DNA from: Carallia brachiata
Taxonomy: Eukaryota > Streptophyta > Magnoliopsida > Malpighiales > Rhizophoraceae
Length of the DNA stretch: 64,000 bases
NCBI GenBank assembly: GCA_021464245.1
Contig: JADCRB010000013.1
Coordinates: forward strand, 5,272,959 to 5,336,958
Direction of reading: 5' to 3'
Shown here: in pieces, positions 24,302 to 35,416 of the stretch
Position numbering within the stretch: the first letter of the stretch is position 1
Layout of the letters: every line of letters begins with the position of its first letter
Position numbers and translations under genes: made by a program
The notes under the pieces: model-generated
The model's input: only the letters and a program-made list of their open reading frames with translations
What the model was told of the DNA's origin: nothing
Database searches by the model: none

Positions 24302-27300
24302 ATGAAAGCAACAACCTTTTCGCCTGCAAACAGTTGCTGTCTTAAACCCCAAACCAATTACAGAGAACAGCCAGCAGTAAGGTTTCAATCCCAGAAGCCA
24401 TTAACAAACAAAAAAAACTCATTATTTCCTTCTTTGTCTGTAAACTCCTCAAAAAACCCACAACCCATAATCCAAGAAAACCCCATCAACAACGCGCCGC
24501 TGCCGTTGGTCGTAGTTGGTTCAGCCAATGCGGACATCTACGTGGAAATCGATCGGCTACCCAAGGAAGGGGAGACGATATCGGCCAAAACCGGGCAGAC
24601 GCTCGCCGGCGGCAAGGGAGCCAACCAGGCGGCGTGCGGCGGCAAACTGGCGTACCCGACTTACTTTGTGGGCCAGGTTGGGGAGGATGCGCATGGGAGG
24701 CTGATTCTTGATGCTCTGAAGAAAGGTGGGGTCTTTACTGACTATGTGAGGATTGTGAGTGATGTGCCGACTGGGCATGCGGTGGTGATGCTGCAGCCAA
24801 ATGGGCAGAATTCTATTGTTATAGTCGGTGGGGCCAACATGAGTGGTTGGCCTGAGAAGTTGAGTGATCGTGATTTGGAGATTGTGAGGAATGCTGGGAT
24901 TGTTTTGCTTCAGAGGGAGGTCCCTGATTCTGTTAATATCCAAGTTGCCAAGGTCAGCCACACCCCCTCGCCCCCTCTCTCTCTCGATTTAACTTTGCTG
25001 CAATGTCTTTAATTGTCTGTAGTGGCGATGGTAGATATCATTAAGGAAAGAGCAGGTGAGGGATTAGTCTGGGTTCGAACCCTGGAAGGCTTACTCTTTC
25101 ACCACACCAGTTATGTTAAATCCTCACTTTGCTGCAATGTTTTGCAAATTATAAGGGTGTTCTGAAAAAGTACACAAAGCTAATTTATTCAACAAAAACT
25201 ATGCACAAACACGGAAGATTATAGACGGGAATAGTTATAGCGTAGTTGACCAATTGATTTGTGTAATCAGACGAGTAAAGTTTGCAACAAAAATGAATGT
25301 AGTTTTCATCAGTTTTTATTGTAAATAGTAATTGTTTAGTTGCACAAAATAATTGGTCTATTGCACTATTGTTGTTTCCTGTGTGCCATTTAATGTGTCT
25401 GTGTAATGAGACTGTTTATTCAATTTAATGATTGTTGTCCCTTATCATTATATGCCTCACTTTCTTGCATTGCAATGAGCTATGTTTTACCTCTGGTAAA
25501 TTAACAAATGGGAGTTTTTGGGTTTTGTTTTCTTGTTAATGAATTTTTTTTGCATGTGAGTTACTATTAGCTGCAAATAATTAGAGGTTGAGTGGACCTT
25601 TCCATCTCAATGGCTTTGTTCATCAGAGTATATTGCCCAACTTGTGACTACTTGATACTACGAGATTCTCAACATTGATTCTAAGTTCACAAAGTGAAGT
25701 GATTTGGGGAAGGAACTTAGCCAACGCTATATAGTTAGGGTGACAAGTTTTTTTGATTCAACTACATAGGTGATTGTTTTAGATGTTTACAGATTGATGC
25801 TGGTTGTCAAGTTAAAAGCTCGGAGGTAATTGGAGAAATTGTTGAATAATAAATGCATAGAAGCTTTTTACACATCTCATTCACCCAAGTTATCTTTTTT
25901 GCTAGGTTTAACTGATTGAGCTTTCTACCAAATAAGAGCTAACGGTTTCTACATCCATGGCTATCTAATATGCAAGTGTTTAAAACATGGCTTGGCAATA
26001 TAGCAATCCAAGCTCATTAAAAATTTTGATTTGGTTAATTAGTTGTGTTTTTGCATGTTCTGGGGTTTTTGGATCACAAAGATACCTCTTGCTCCTGATT
26101 TTGTGGGATTGTTGATCCAATACTTAACCAAGCTATAAAAACATGAAAGCAAAACTCTAACAAGACTAATTTATTCTCTATAACGTCTATATGAAATGTG
26201 GATGATGATTTTAAATTCTTCAATTCTTTAAATTTGTGTTCCCTTCAGCCATTGTTGTCTGTTTCACCTTACACTTTAGTTGCAGATTGCAAGTTGTGTA
26301 ATGGGCAAATGCAATTGTTGGTAAAAAAAGAATAAATTGTTTGGGGTTGTTCACTGGAGGGGTTGGGGAAGCATGAAAAATTCATGGCTAAAAGAATGCA
26401 AAATGGAATTGCAAAATATGGGTTTCCTCCATTTTTACAATCTTGATGGTCATGATCTGAAAATTTTTTTATTGCCTGTTACTGCCACTTAACTCCAAAT
26501 TAGCTAAATCTAATATATTTTCAAGCATTTTCTGGTTTCTTTTTTCTTGTGTTCTAATGCTTCACAATCTGATGCCTCCATGTCCACAGGCTGCAAAGAG
26601 TGCTGGTGTTCCTGTCATTTTTGATGCTGGGGGAATGGATGCACCAATACCCCTAGAACTGTTGAATGCTGTTGACATCTTTAGCCCCAATGAATCGGAA
26701 CTCAGACGTATAACTGACATGCCGACTGAAGGCTTTGAACAGATTGGTCAAGCTATCATGAAGTGTCATGAAATGGTGAGGTTTGAGGCACCTACATCTC
26801 TCTTTATGTTTTTTGGATACATGTAATGAATTCAATTTTCTACTATTTGTAGTTTCAGAAACGTCCTTCCATACTTGTTTTGGCTCCCCTTTCCAATTAA
26901 GGTTGTAATTTTAGCTGATTGATTTTATCCTCAAGCTGAAGCCCAATGGGGCCACTTGATTTCCATTGATTTCATATGTCATGTCCATTTCAATGTATTG
27001 TATAGTTTAACTGCGGCTTACATAATACATCTGAACATTCTATTGTAATATTTTGTGCATAACTTGCACCAGTTGTGGATAACCAGGCGAAATCAAGAAT
27101 GTTATCATGATAGTAGTTGTATGGTTCTTTTGATCTGGGTGTTCTGACACATTTTGTTTTGAAGTTTCCTTCTGAACAAAAAATTTCTTAGATCTTCAAA
27201 TAAAAAAAATCTTTAGTTATTTCGGTTGTCATTCTGGGAAATTCTCTGTGGATATGGTGTATATAGGGGATGCCCGCCCAGTTGGGGAATGGTGCCAAAT

Positions 27301-27756
27301 GGTATGTGGCCAATATTTAGTGCTACAACATATGTTATTGCAGGGAGTTAAGCAAGTCCTAGTGAAACTTGGGGCCAACGGGTCTGCTTTATTTGTAGAA
27401 GGGGAAAAACCAATTAAGCAACCTATCATACCAGCTGCAAGAGTTATGGACACTACTGGAGCCGGAGACACTTATACTGCCGCTTTTGCTGTGGCAATGG
27501 TGGAGGGCAACTCAAAAGAGAGATCCATGAGATTTGCCGGTATGATTGGCAAAGTTGCTCTGTCGTCTTTGTGCTATATACACAGTTCCTCGACTTACGT
27601 ATGTTTTGTGTATGTTTCAAATTTTAACCTATGTCCTCACGAGTCTTTGAATTTTTTTTCACAGCTGCAGCAGCTTCTCTTTGTGTTCAAACAAAGGGAG
27701 CAATCTCCAGCATGCCCAACCGCTCATCAGTTTTGGACATTCTCCAATCCGTGTGA
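24302..27756 (+). CDS. RBSK: Ribokinase, PfkB family, probably plastidial
   Basis: Phosphorylates D-ribose with ATP to ribose 5-phosphate, salvaging ribose from nucleoside breakdown. Exons: 24302-24952, 26590-26775, 27344-27539, 27665-27756 (stop TGA); phases agree, 374 residues. Residues 1 to about 65 (Ser/Asn/Lys-rich) look like a plastid transit peptide. The PfkB fold begins at about residue 68 with VVVGSANADIYVEIDRLP. The ribose-binding motif GGKGANQAA follows, then FVGQVGEDAHG, later NESELRRITDMPTEG, VLVKLGANGSALF, and the PfkB signature DTTGAGDTYTAAF with the catalytic Asp. All expected motifs are present and the length suits a plant RBSK with a transit peptide. Intron 1 is 1.6 kb. The gene is convergent with EXO70. 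Confidence 0.93.
25020..25110 (+). repeat. Possible tRNA-derived SINE remnant in RBSK intron 1
   Basis: Contains gggttcgaaccctgg (25071-25085), a good match to a Pol III B box. An A box about 40 bp upstream is not convincing. It could be a decayed SINE or part of another retroelement. Confidence 0.3.
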
Positions 27757-29797
27757 AGGTGATTTTTCACCTTTTGATCCTGTGGTGCTGTGAACTTAAA
27801 TTGCTGCCTGTGAATAAAAAGCAGAGGGAAACCTCACTTTGTTTACCGACGAAAACCTGGAAAGAGTTTCATTTTTCTGATTGGTGGCAAGAACATATTC
27901 CTGGAGATGTGAAATCAAAACATCAATTGGTTAAGCTAGATTGTGCTTCACCAATTTATTTTCCTTCACTTTTTTGTGCAGTGTGTGAGTGTATGCACTC
28001 TCTGGGGCCAAAAAACGAAATTGTATACATTTGATTAGTCCCAAGTTCTCTTACTGAGCTTGGGCCTCGGTGCTTCATGTAATAATCATGCTAGGCATTA
28101 TGAAGATTATCTTACATACGCAATAGTAAAAGGGTATCTTAGTACAGGAGATTTCTACACTGTAAGGACTAAAGGTTAGATATATGCAACTTCACCTGCT
28201 TTTACACCAGGGTTTTTCTACAACTGAAATGTGTGATCTCTAGTCAAAATTGAGTAAAGCGTAAAGTCTCTATATCTTCCTGATCTAGATTGTGCAATGA
28301 ATTCAAACCTGGCACATTGCCTTTTTAGTCCATATCAATAAACAAGAGTTTATGCTTTCTTCTAGATATTGAACAGAGTAGAGAAATGTCCCTGAGGGGA
28401 TACGTGCTAGTAAAATTGAGCCATTTTTTATTTTTTATTTTTGCTTCATCGGAATATATATATGTACACATTTCATGGCCTATGTTGTGACTTCATTTGC
28501 ATGCCAATTTCTCACCAAACTCAATGTATACAAGAGTGAAATGGGCAGTGCCGCAGTGCCACCACCAAGGCAGGTCGCCAACTTCACCTTCCATCCAAAC
28601 TTGACGCAATCCTTCACCTCCAGACATATCTTTTTCTTTTGCAGATGTAAAAGAGTTTAAATAGACTGGAAGCAATGATGACACTAGAATATTTATAGGT
28701 CTCTCGTATGAATTTACATCACTTAATAATTAAAGTATCTCGCCTTCAAGGTTATTTTTGTAGTTCTCTAAGAATTTTTTTTTTTGTCTTGCCGGGAACA
28801 TTTGCAATATTATATAAAAGTAAGGGTGCAGAACTAGATCAGATATCGAATTAGAAATATTAGTGGGTCAACTGGTATTTAAACCGGTATTTAATAATAT
28901 ATATATATTTATAAAAAATAATTAAAAAAAATGATATTTATAGATAGTGGTTAAATATTAATTTTTTTTTATTTTAAGGATTAAATTGAAAGTTTTAATC
29001 AGCTTAGGACTAAATTGAAATTTTTAGTTAAAATTATAGTTTTACTTATAATTTAAACAAAATTTTGGGTCAAATTATAATTTAAAATTTTTTGAGTTAA
29101 ATTAAACTGGTTGAACCAGTCTGGTTTTTGACCGGTTTTGATCGGTTCAGTCTACCCTCTATTTTTAGACCTAAACCGAACCGGACCTAGGACCAATCAC
29201 CGGTCCAACGCTGGTCCGATCCGATTTTAATTACACTGATAAAAAGTTGTCTTTTTTTCTTTTCTATAAAAAAGAATATAAACATTTAAAGAACTTCGTG
29301 CACAAAATTCTGAACATCTGTCTCTACAGTGATATGATTTTCCATGGAAATATAGCAACATCTTCTTGCATTTTTTGAAGTTTGTATCTCTGATCTTTTC
29401 TACCAAATTCTAAGACTTTGTGGGTCGGGAAGCTGTTTAAGTTTTTGCAAATATTTTTATAGTTTGCTTAATAATTACAAAATCTTGAAGGCTATTGACG
29501 TACGTTGTTCCCTTGAAAATTGCAACAAGATGTAACTCAAGAAAATTTGCAAAAATTCCTTAAGAGAATGACGTACATTGTACCCTTAAAAGCGAATTTT
29601 GGTATAAAAGAAATGTTCTTCTATTACGATTCGGTAAAAACTAACATTTTTGTGAAACTATGTAAAAGTCTTGTGTACTAGACGCCCCAAGAGAAATCAC
29701 CTTAAAAACACACAACTGTGCAAATTATGTGCATTCATTTCAAGAAATTTCATGAAATTCACAGATGAATTCAATACCCAAATTGATTAGGAAAGAT
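27757..29797. other. Intergenic between convergent RBSK and EXO70
   Basis: RBSK 3' UTR and unassigned DNA. At 28830-29220 lies AT-rich sequence with several accggt/aaccgg motifs and a degenerate repeated look, probably an old transposon. No gene, RNA gene or clear element ends were recognised. Confidence 0.5.
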
Positions 29798-31927
29798 TCA
29801 TACAACCGTTAGGGCCAAGTGAAAGCGATCTGTGACTAGATCTTTGATTTTACGGATGAAGTTTGAGTGCTTAGTGCTGACAGACACTGCTAGATTTTGC
29901 TGAAACAGAGAGCCGAGCATGGCCTCCAGACCTTCTGCAGAATATTTCACATACCTGCTGGGACTAAAATTTTGTGCGGTCGAAAGGCCATAGTTGTGCA
30001 GGTAGCTTCTGTACAGAGGAATAAAAGCCTGGACTACAATCTTACAGATCTTCAGCCTCAAATTTTCATCAGGAACAACCCACCTGGACTGCCTCCTATA
30101 CGCATTGTCGAATTCGTCGTTGAACCTCTTCAGCTTTTTCCTCACCAAGTCGCTTGCAGGCAACCAGGAATTCTTCTTCCTACTAGGAGAAGACACAATT
30201 TGACTTTCTTGCTTAATAAGAGCCAGAATTTTCCCCCAGCTCTCTCTCAAGTAAAGTGCCATGTAATAATCCTTGTACTGTTCATGAGCTCTCAGCCAAG
30301 GATCTCCCATCAAGTCTCCAATCTTTGTGCCTTTCAAGCTGCAAAAATGGCAGTGGCTATTCATCATAAATAGGTATGACAGGGCAATGTCTTTGTGGCA
30401 CTTTGACCATGAATCCAAGTTTAAAGCTATTTCCTTTATTATGAAGTAAGTCTGAGATATGAGCAGCCCCTCCCCGTCCGGGTTCTTTTCTTGTTTCCAG
30501 CTCTGATGAATGGCAAGAACCTGGATCAATAGTGGTCTGTAATGGTCCCCGAGAAGTCGATTACAGTAATCGGTCACGAAACCCGCGAGCCTCGGAACAC
30601 TGCCATCTGAAGGAGGATAACTTTGCCTTTGCCGCTTCACTTGAGCAGGAAGTTCCCAGAAAATGTCACATGCACCATTAACCACTCTCTTGATTATATC
30701 CCTTGTCAGGGTTTGGACTTCAACACATGCTTCTCCTCCAAAGAGTCTGTTGAAATGCACTCTAAGATTTTGCAAAGATGCAAATATGTCCAATAGTTTC
30801 AAGAGCTTCATCGGATCGTTTTTACACTCAGTAAATCGCTTCACAAAATTGAGAATAGAGAGAATTCCGGATTGGATTGCAATCTTAGCAAAACAACCCC
30901 TCCAGAGGTCTGAACTGATTTCTCCAAAAACATCATTGCAGAGCTTGTACTCTGCTTCAAACACATGCTTCACGGCCAACTCGAAATGCTCACACCATTG
31001 ATCTACAAGGCCCTCCATATCTTCTGCATCATCCGAATGTGTGATGATCGACATCTCAATGTAACTCAAGTCTAGAGTTTCTAAACTTCTTCTGGCATTC
31101 GTGCTCCGAACATCAACATACATCAATAAGCATTGCTCAAGCCTGTTATTATCATCAGCACTTAGTCCTCCTATGATTGCCTGAAGTTTCTGTACAACAA
31201 CTGGTGGAAGAGGTGACGATAGGGCAATGCAAGCTTGCTTTTTAGCTGAAGATGAGATACGAGCCAAATCAACGGGAGTGGAGCTATCTGTGAGAAGCTG
31301 CTTGAATTCAATCACAAGTTTCTCGTATGCTCCAAAGAGAATCCCCCCGCGAAGACAAGCTCTTTTCTCAGTCATTTGCAACTGGTGCAGAACCCTTAAA
31401 CACTTGCTGACACCCTGTAAGTACTCATGATCAACAATCCCACTATTGTCATCTTTCAGAAGGTGAAGAATTGCCTCCAACCACTGAATTGCAAGCCTGC
31501 AGTTGGCGGACAGAAATTTCAGGGCTTCCTTAAGCTGTTTCACCAATGACAGGTAGGCAGAATGAGTAGAAAATGGTTGTGACATGAGTAAATCCTGAAG
31601 GCCCTGGATTGACTCGTAGACCTTCAATACCGCCATAGCCGGGCCAATGGCATGATCAATATGATCTCTGATGGCAAGGAATGTGCATTTCCTGCTCGGG
31701 GCTATCCTGATTGCTGCTTCCAAAGGCAGCAATCTTTGGCTTATGGCCTCTAAATTCCGGCCGGTATTTGCCAGAGCAGAAGCAAGAACTTTTGAATTCT
31801 GCAGGCTGGTCTCCAGTAAGGCCTTAGCAGGTTCAAATTTCCTGGCATCATCATTCTCAGCCATTGCCAAATGAAGCACCCCTTTTCCAATGTCAAGTGA
31901 AAAATGACTCAAATTAATCATTGCCAA
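29798..31927 (-). CDS. EXO70 exocyst subunit family protein, single exon
   Basis: EXO70 proteins are exocyst subunits that tether secretory vesicles at the plasma membrane through phosphoinositide binding. This ORF is 709 residues, intronless and uninterrupted. The N-terminal part is helical (LLETSLQNSKVLASALANTG; SQRLLPLEAAIRIAPSRK). The Pfam Exo70 region spans about residues 300-690, with AVKHVFEAEYKLCNDVFGEI, LLDIFASLQNLRVHFNRLFG, SYLFMMNSHCHFCSLKGTKI, WLRAHEQYKDYYMALYLRES and RYVKYSAEGLEAMLGSLFQ. Plant EXO70 genes outside the A clade are commonly intronless, as here. From memory it looks closer to the G/I-type group than to EXO70A1, but I cannot settle the clade, so no symbol is given. 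MMNSHCHFCSLKGTKI has Cys where most members have aromatic or Lys residues. A second Met at residue 22 is an alternative start. Confidence 0.92.
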   Translation of the reverse strand: MAMINLSHFSLDIGKGVLHLAMAENDDARKFEPAKALLETSLQNSKVLASALANTGRNLEAISQRLLPLEAAIRIAPSRKCTFLAIRDHIDHAIGPAMAVLKVYESIQGLQDLLMSQPFSTHSAYLSLVKQLKEALKFLSANCRLAIQWLEAILHLLKDDNSGIVDHEYLQGVSKCLRVLHQLQMTEKRACLRGGILFGAYEKLVIEFKQLLTDSSTPVDLARISSSAKKQACIALSSPLPPVVVQKLQAIIGGLSADDNNRLEQCLLMYVDVRSTNARRSLETLDLSYIEMSIITHSDDAEDMEGLVDQWCEHFELAVKHVFEAEYKLCNDVFGEISSDLWRGCFAKIAIQSGILSILNFVKRFTECKNDPMKLLKLLDIFASLQNLRVHFNRLFGGEACVEVQTLTRDIIKRVVNGACDIFWELPAQVKRQRQSYPPSDGSVPRLAGFVTDYCNRLLGDHYRPLLIQVLAIHQSWKQEKNPDGEGLLISQTYFIIKEIALNLDSWSKCHKDIALSYLFMMNSHCHFCSLKGTKIGDLMGDPWLRAHEQYKDYYMALYLRESWGKILALIKQESQIVSSPSRKKNSWLPASDLVRKKLKRFNDEFDNAYRRQSRWVVPDENLRLKICKIVVQAFIPLYRSYLHNYGLSTAQNFSPSRYVKYSAEGLEAMLGSLFQQNLAVSVSTKHSNFIRKIKDLVTDRFHLALTVV

Positions 31928-33214
31928 GCTGTTTACTTTACTTCATCATTTCCTTCTTCTCAGTCACCAAACATCAGTTGCCTTTCTTCACCAAACTCAC
32001 CTATCAGCTAGCCAAGAACAGAAGATTTCATATTCAAACCAAACTCAAAATTCACAAAACAAAACGTCTCACAAACCTCACCCACCAAGCAGTATGTGTA
32101 CAGGTGAAATTCAGGTGGGGTGGGGTCAAAATATTGTATCAGACTCAACTACGCTGCTTAACTTTAAATAATACCAAAATTTATTTAATAGTATATAATA
32201 ATTTTTTTTTATTTAATTATTTAACACATATATTACTTTAATCCTGCTTAAAAAGACGTTATCAAGTATTTTCCATCATTATATCATGTGCCCCCATGTC
32301 ATCGTGACATTAATTTTCACTGGATCACCTGAATTCAAGATGTTTACTTACATTAGTGTTGACTACTCACAATGTGGGAAAAAAATAAGCATGGCATAAA
32401 CAAAAAAATTTCTCATCTTCCCTTTTGGAAACAATTAACTAGGAAATTATTTTTCTCTTCACTTTTTTTTTTACACCCTTCTTCAAATTTAAACAAAGCA
32501 TTAGTAACTAGACGCATATATTAATTGCTTTCCGTTCCCATGAGATCTACATGAATAAATTTAATTAAAAAGTAAATAAGTAAAGAGCTTTTAATTTATA
32601 TACATAATTACAAAGAGGGTGATTTCAAAAAAAAAAAAAACAAAAAGAAGAGGATTTAAATTGAGAAGATGTGAAACGTGACAGACAGACCGTAGATTAT
32701 TGAACTTTTAGTTTTTTTTTTCTTTTAACAAAATACTCATTTGACATTTATTTTTTGTAAATAGAGTATTGATTCAAAAAAAAAAAAAACACATATATAC
32801 ACTCCTAGCAAAGACAATTTTTTGCTTCTTTTTTGGGTTATGGAGTCAAAGAAGGACAGAATCATAGAAGCAAAAACAAGGGCGGACCTACTCAGAATCA
32901 CAAAATCTTTTGGCTTATAAAATAGACGTGGGAGGAATGTTTTGAGAGAACGAGGAATAATAGGTTCCATAAGGTACTTACACGCTTTTTTTTATAAAAA
33001 AAAAAAAACAGTGATTTGCATATTTTTGAAGGGCCTTGAAGCACAAAAATATAACAGGAGAATTGATAGATTGTAACTACATTTAATTTTTATAATAAAA
33101 AAACATATAAAAAATACTTTTAATTTTTATTATAATAATTAAGCGTTTTGTTATATAAACAAAATAATTAATTGCAATGCTTCAACTCTCACATCTCATT
33201 TTTACACGTTTATG
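31928..33214. other. Intergenic: EXO70 upstream region
   Basis: EXO70 5' flank, then AT-rich DNA with poly-A tracts (about 32627-32640, 32777-32789, 32997-33009). No gene recognised; the short open frames are not credible. Confidence 0.5.
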
Positions 33215-33223
33215 TATTTTTTT

Positions 33224-34315
33224 GGAATAAAGGTCAATTTGACCCACTACGTTTTACTTTATTTTAAATTTCACCTACAACGTTTTTTTTAGTTAAATTT
33301 GGTCCATAACGTTACGTCCGTTAGTCTAATTTGGTCCTTCCGTCCATAATGTCGTTAACTCTGCTGACGTGGCATGACGGAGTTTGACACGTTAGCAATT
33401 TTTCCACGTCAGCATGCCACGCCAATATCTGTTGCTGACGTGGCATAGGTACAAAGGCTAATTTGACCCACAATGTTTTAGCGTATTTTAAATTTCACCC
33501 ATAACGTTTTTTTATGGTTAAAATTGGCCCATAACGTTATATATTTTAGTCTAATTTAATTTTTTCGTACTTAACGTCGTTAACTTCGCTGATGTAGCGT
33601 AACAGAATTTGACACGTCATTAATTTTTTTTCAAAGAGATGGCTCCGTACTGACAATGCTAATGATGGTTGGAGGCGGCGGTAATAATTTGATGAGGAAA
33701 TAGTGACAACAACATAAAAGAAAAAATTTAAAAATAAAGATAACAATAACTTTTGTTGAATTTTATTAATTTATTTTTTTTGCTAAAAAAACAAAAGTAT
33801 TCAAGTGGATATATATTTATGAATTTTAGTTTTTTATTTTGTTTGAATTTGTAAAGTGTGATTTTCAGTATAAATGTTTGGTTTAGATTTTAAAATTTTA
33901 CTGCAAACGTGACATGTTGATATAGACGAAAATTATTGATGTGTCATACTCCGTCGTATCATATTTGCTGAGTTAACGACGTTATGTACGAAAATATCAA
34001 ATTAGACTAAAAGATATAACGTTATGGGTCAATTTTAACCATAAAAAAACGTTATGGGTGAAATTTAAAATAAAGTGAAACCTTGTGGGTCAAATTAGCC
34101 TTTATACCTATGTCACGTCAGTAACAGATGTTGACGTGGCATGCTGACGTGTCAAATTCCGTCATACCACGTCAGCAGAGTTAACGGCATTATGGACAGA
34201 AAGACTAAATTAGACTAACGGACGTAACGTTATGGACCAAATTTAACAAAAAAATACGTTGTGGGTGAAATTTAAAATAAAGTAAAACGTAGTGGGTCAA
34301 ATTGACCTTTATTCC
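33224..34315. mobile_element. Non-autonomous Mutator-like element with long terminal inverted repeats and 9-bp target duplication
   Basis: The left end ggaataaaggtcaatttgac is mirrored at the right end (gtcaaattgacctttattcc), and pairing continues for several hundred bases in each arm (about 33224-33620 with about 33955-34315). The flanks carry an exact 9-bp direct repeat, tattttttt, at 33215-33223 and 34316-34324; 9 bp is typical of Mutator (MULE) insertions. Each arm holds a motif series twice: tttgacccac, then aaatttcacc, then ccataacgtt, then gtcgttaact. So each arm is itself a tandem pair. No transposase is encoded. Confidence 0.85.
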
Positions 34316-34675
34316 TATTTTTTTCTATTTTTAAATTGAATGTGCAAACACTTAAATTGCTCGTGCCTCTGCTGTGGTTGCGGGAACTACATCCTGTAGC
34401 GGGACCCAAAGCAAAAAATGGGCAGTCCAGTGCAAGCGAATCATTTAAGAGACTCCAGTGTGCTTATGAAGTAAGCAACTGGATTTGACGTGAAACTCTC
34501 CCTCTCTCCCTCTAGTAATCGCGTTGCTTGTATGCATGGAAAAAGGAGAAGAAAACCCAACTATGAGTTTTTTTAAAGCTAATGTGAATGTACAATTACA
34601 GGGTCTTTCTGATTGCACAAGGAAGAGGGACTACGATGACATTTTGAGGAAGGAAAAAGAATCCAGAATTAAATG

Positions 34676-34936
34676 TGTGTTTGTTTTCTATAAAACATTT
34701 TATAGGAAAAAATTTTATAAGTTTTTTGTCATTTGTTTCACGAAAAATATTTTACATAAGCAAAATTTGAAAAAAATTTTCAGATTTTCAGGTAAAATAA
34801 CTTCTCTTTTTACAGAGCTGAAGTTATTTTTAGGGAAAATACAAACTGTATTATAAGTAAGTAACAAAAAAAAATTATTATTTTTATTATAAATATTTTA
34901 AAAATATAAATTATTTTACAGCAAATAAACGGACTC
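34676..34936. mobile_element. MITE inserted in the J-protein pseudogene copy
   Basis: The left end gtgtttgttttctataaaac pairs imperfectly with the right end, which read in reverse is gtccgtttatttgctgtaaa. Non-coding. It splits the exon 5 homology, which stops at about 34675 while intron-type homology resumes past about 34960. The end style suggests an hAT-type MITE. Confidence 0.55.
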
Positions 34937-35222
34937 TAAACCACTCAACTCTTGCCCTGATAGCAATTCATTTGGCACATGTTTGTTTGGGTCAGAGGTT
35001 CGAGGACTGTTAGTGACAATGGTTATGGGCGTCTTTTAAATTTCTATGAGATTGAGTATAAGGGAAAATGTGGAGATAGGATACTTCACTAAAAGACAAT
35101 ATTAACTGCATTAGTTGGAAGAGTGTCTTATAATTAACGAAATTAAAGTTTGAATTTCAATATTGTACCTTTAATTCTTCTCTTTTATTACCGTTGGACT
35201 ATTTGTTTAAATGGAAATAAAC

Positions 35223-35355
35223 ATCAAGAAGATTACACAATGTTCAGGATATATATATATATCAACATAATAACTCCCTAAGAAATTGATTACCATGGTA
35301 TTTATTTTTAAAATTCTAAACCGTCTCAAAACATAAACTACTTTTTATTGAAAAA

Positions 35356-35391
<36 letters not shown>

Positions 35392-35416
35392 CTGAACATT
35401 GTGTAATCTTCTTGAT
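35223..35416. repeat. 27-bp perfect inverted repeat with AT tracts at its inner edges
   Basis: The sequence at 35223-35249 is the exact reverse complement of 35390-35416. Both arms are followed on the inside by (AT)n tracts, 35250-35261 and about 35359-35388. The right arm belongs to the J-protein intron copy, so the left arm is an inverted duplicate of it. The whole could form a cruciform or hairpin with a loop of about 140 bases. Confidence 0.85.

Noticed and set aside
24557..24961. 134-codon minus-strand frame over RBSK exon 1
   Set aside because: Shadow of the ribokinase coding strand in a GC-rich exon.
29897..30373. 158-codon plus-strand frame opposite EXO70
   Set aside because: Antisense shadow of a long intact ORF; no family match.
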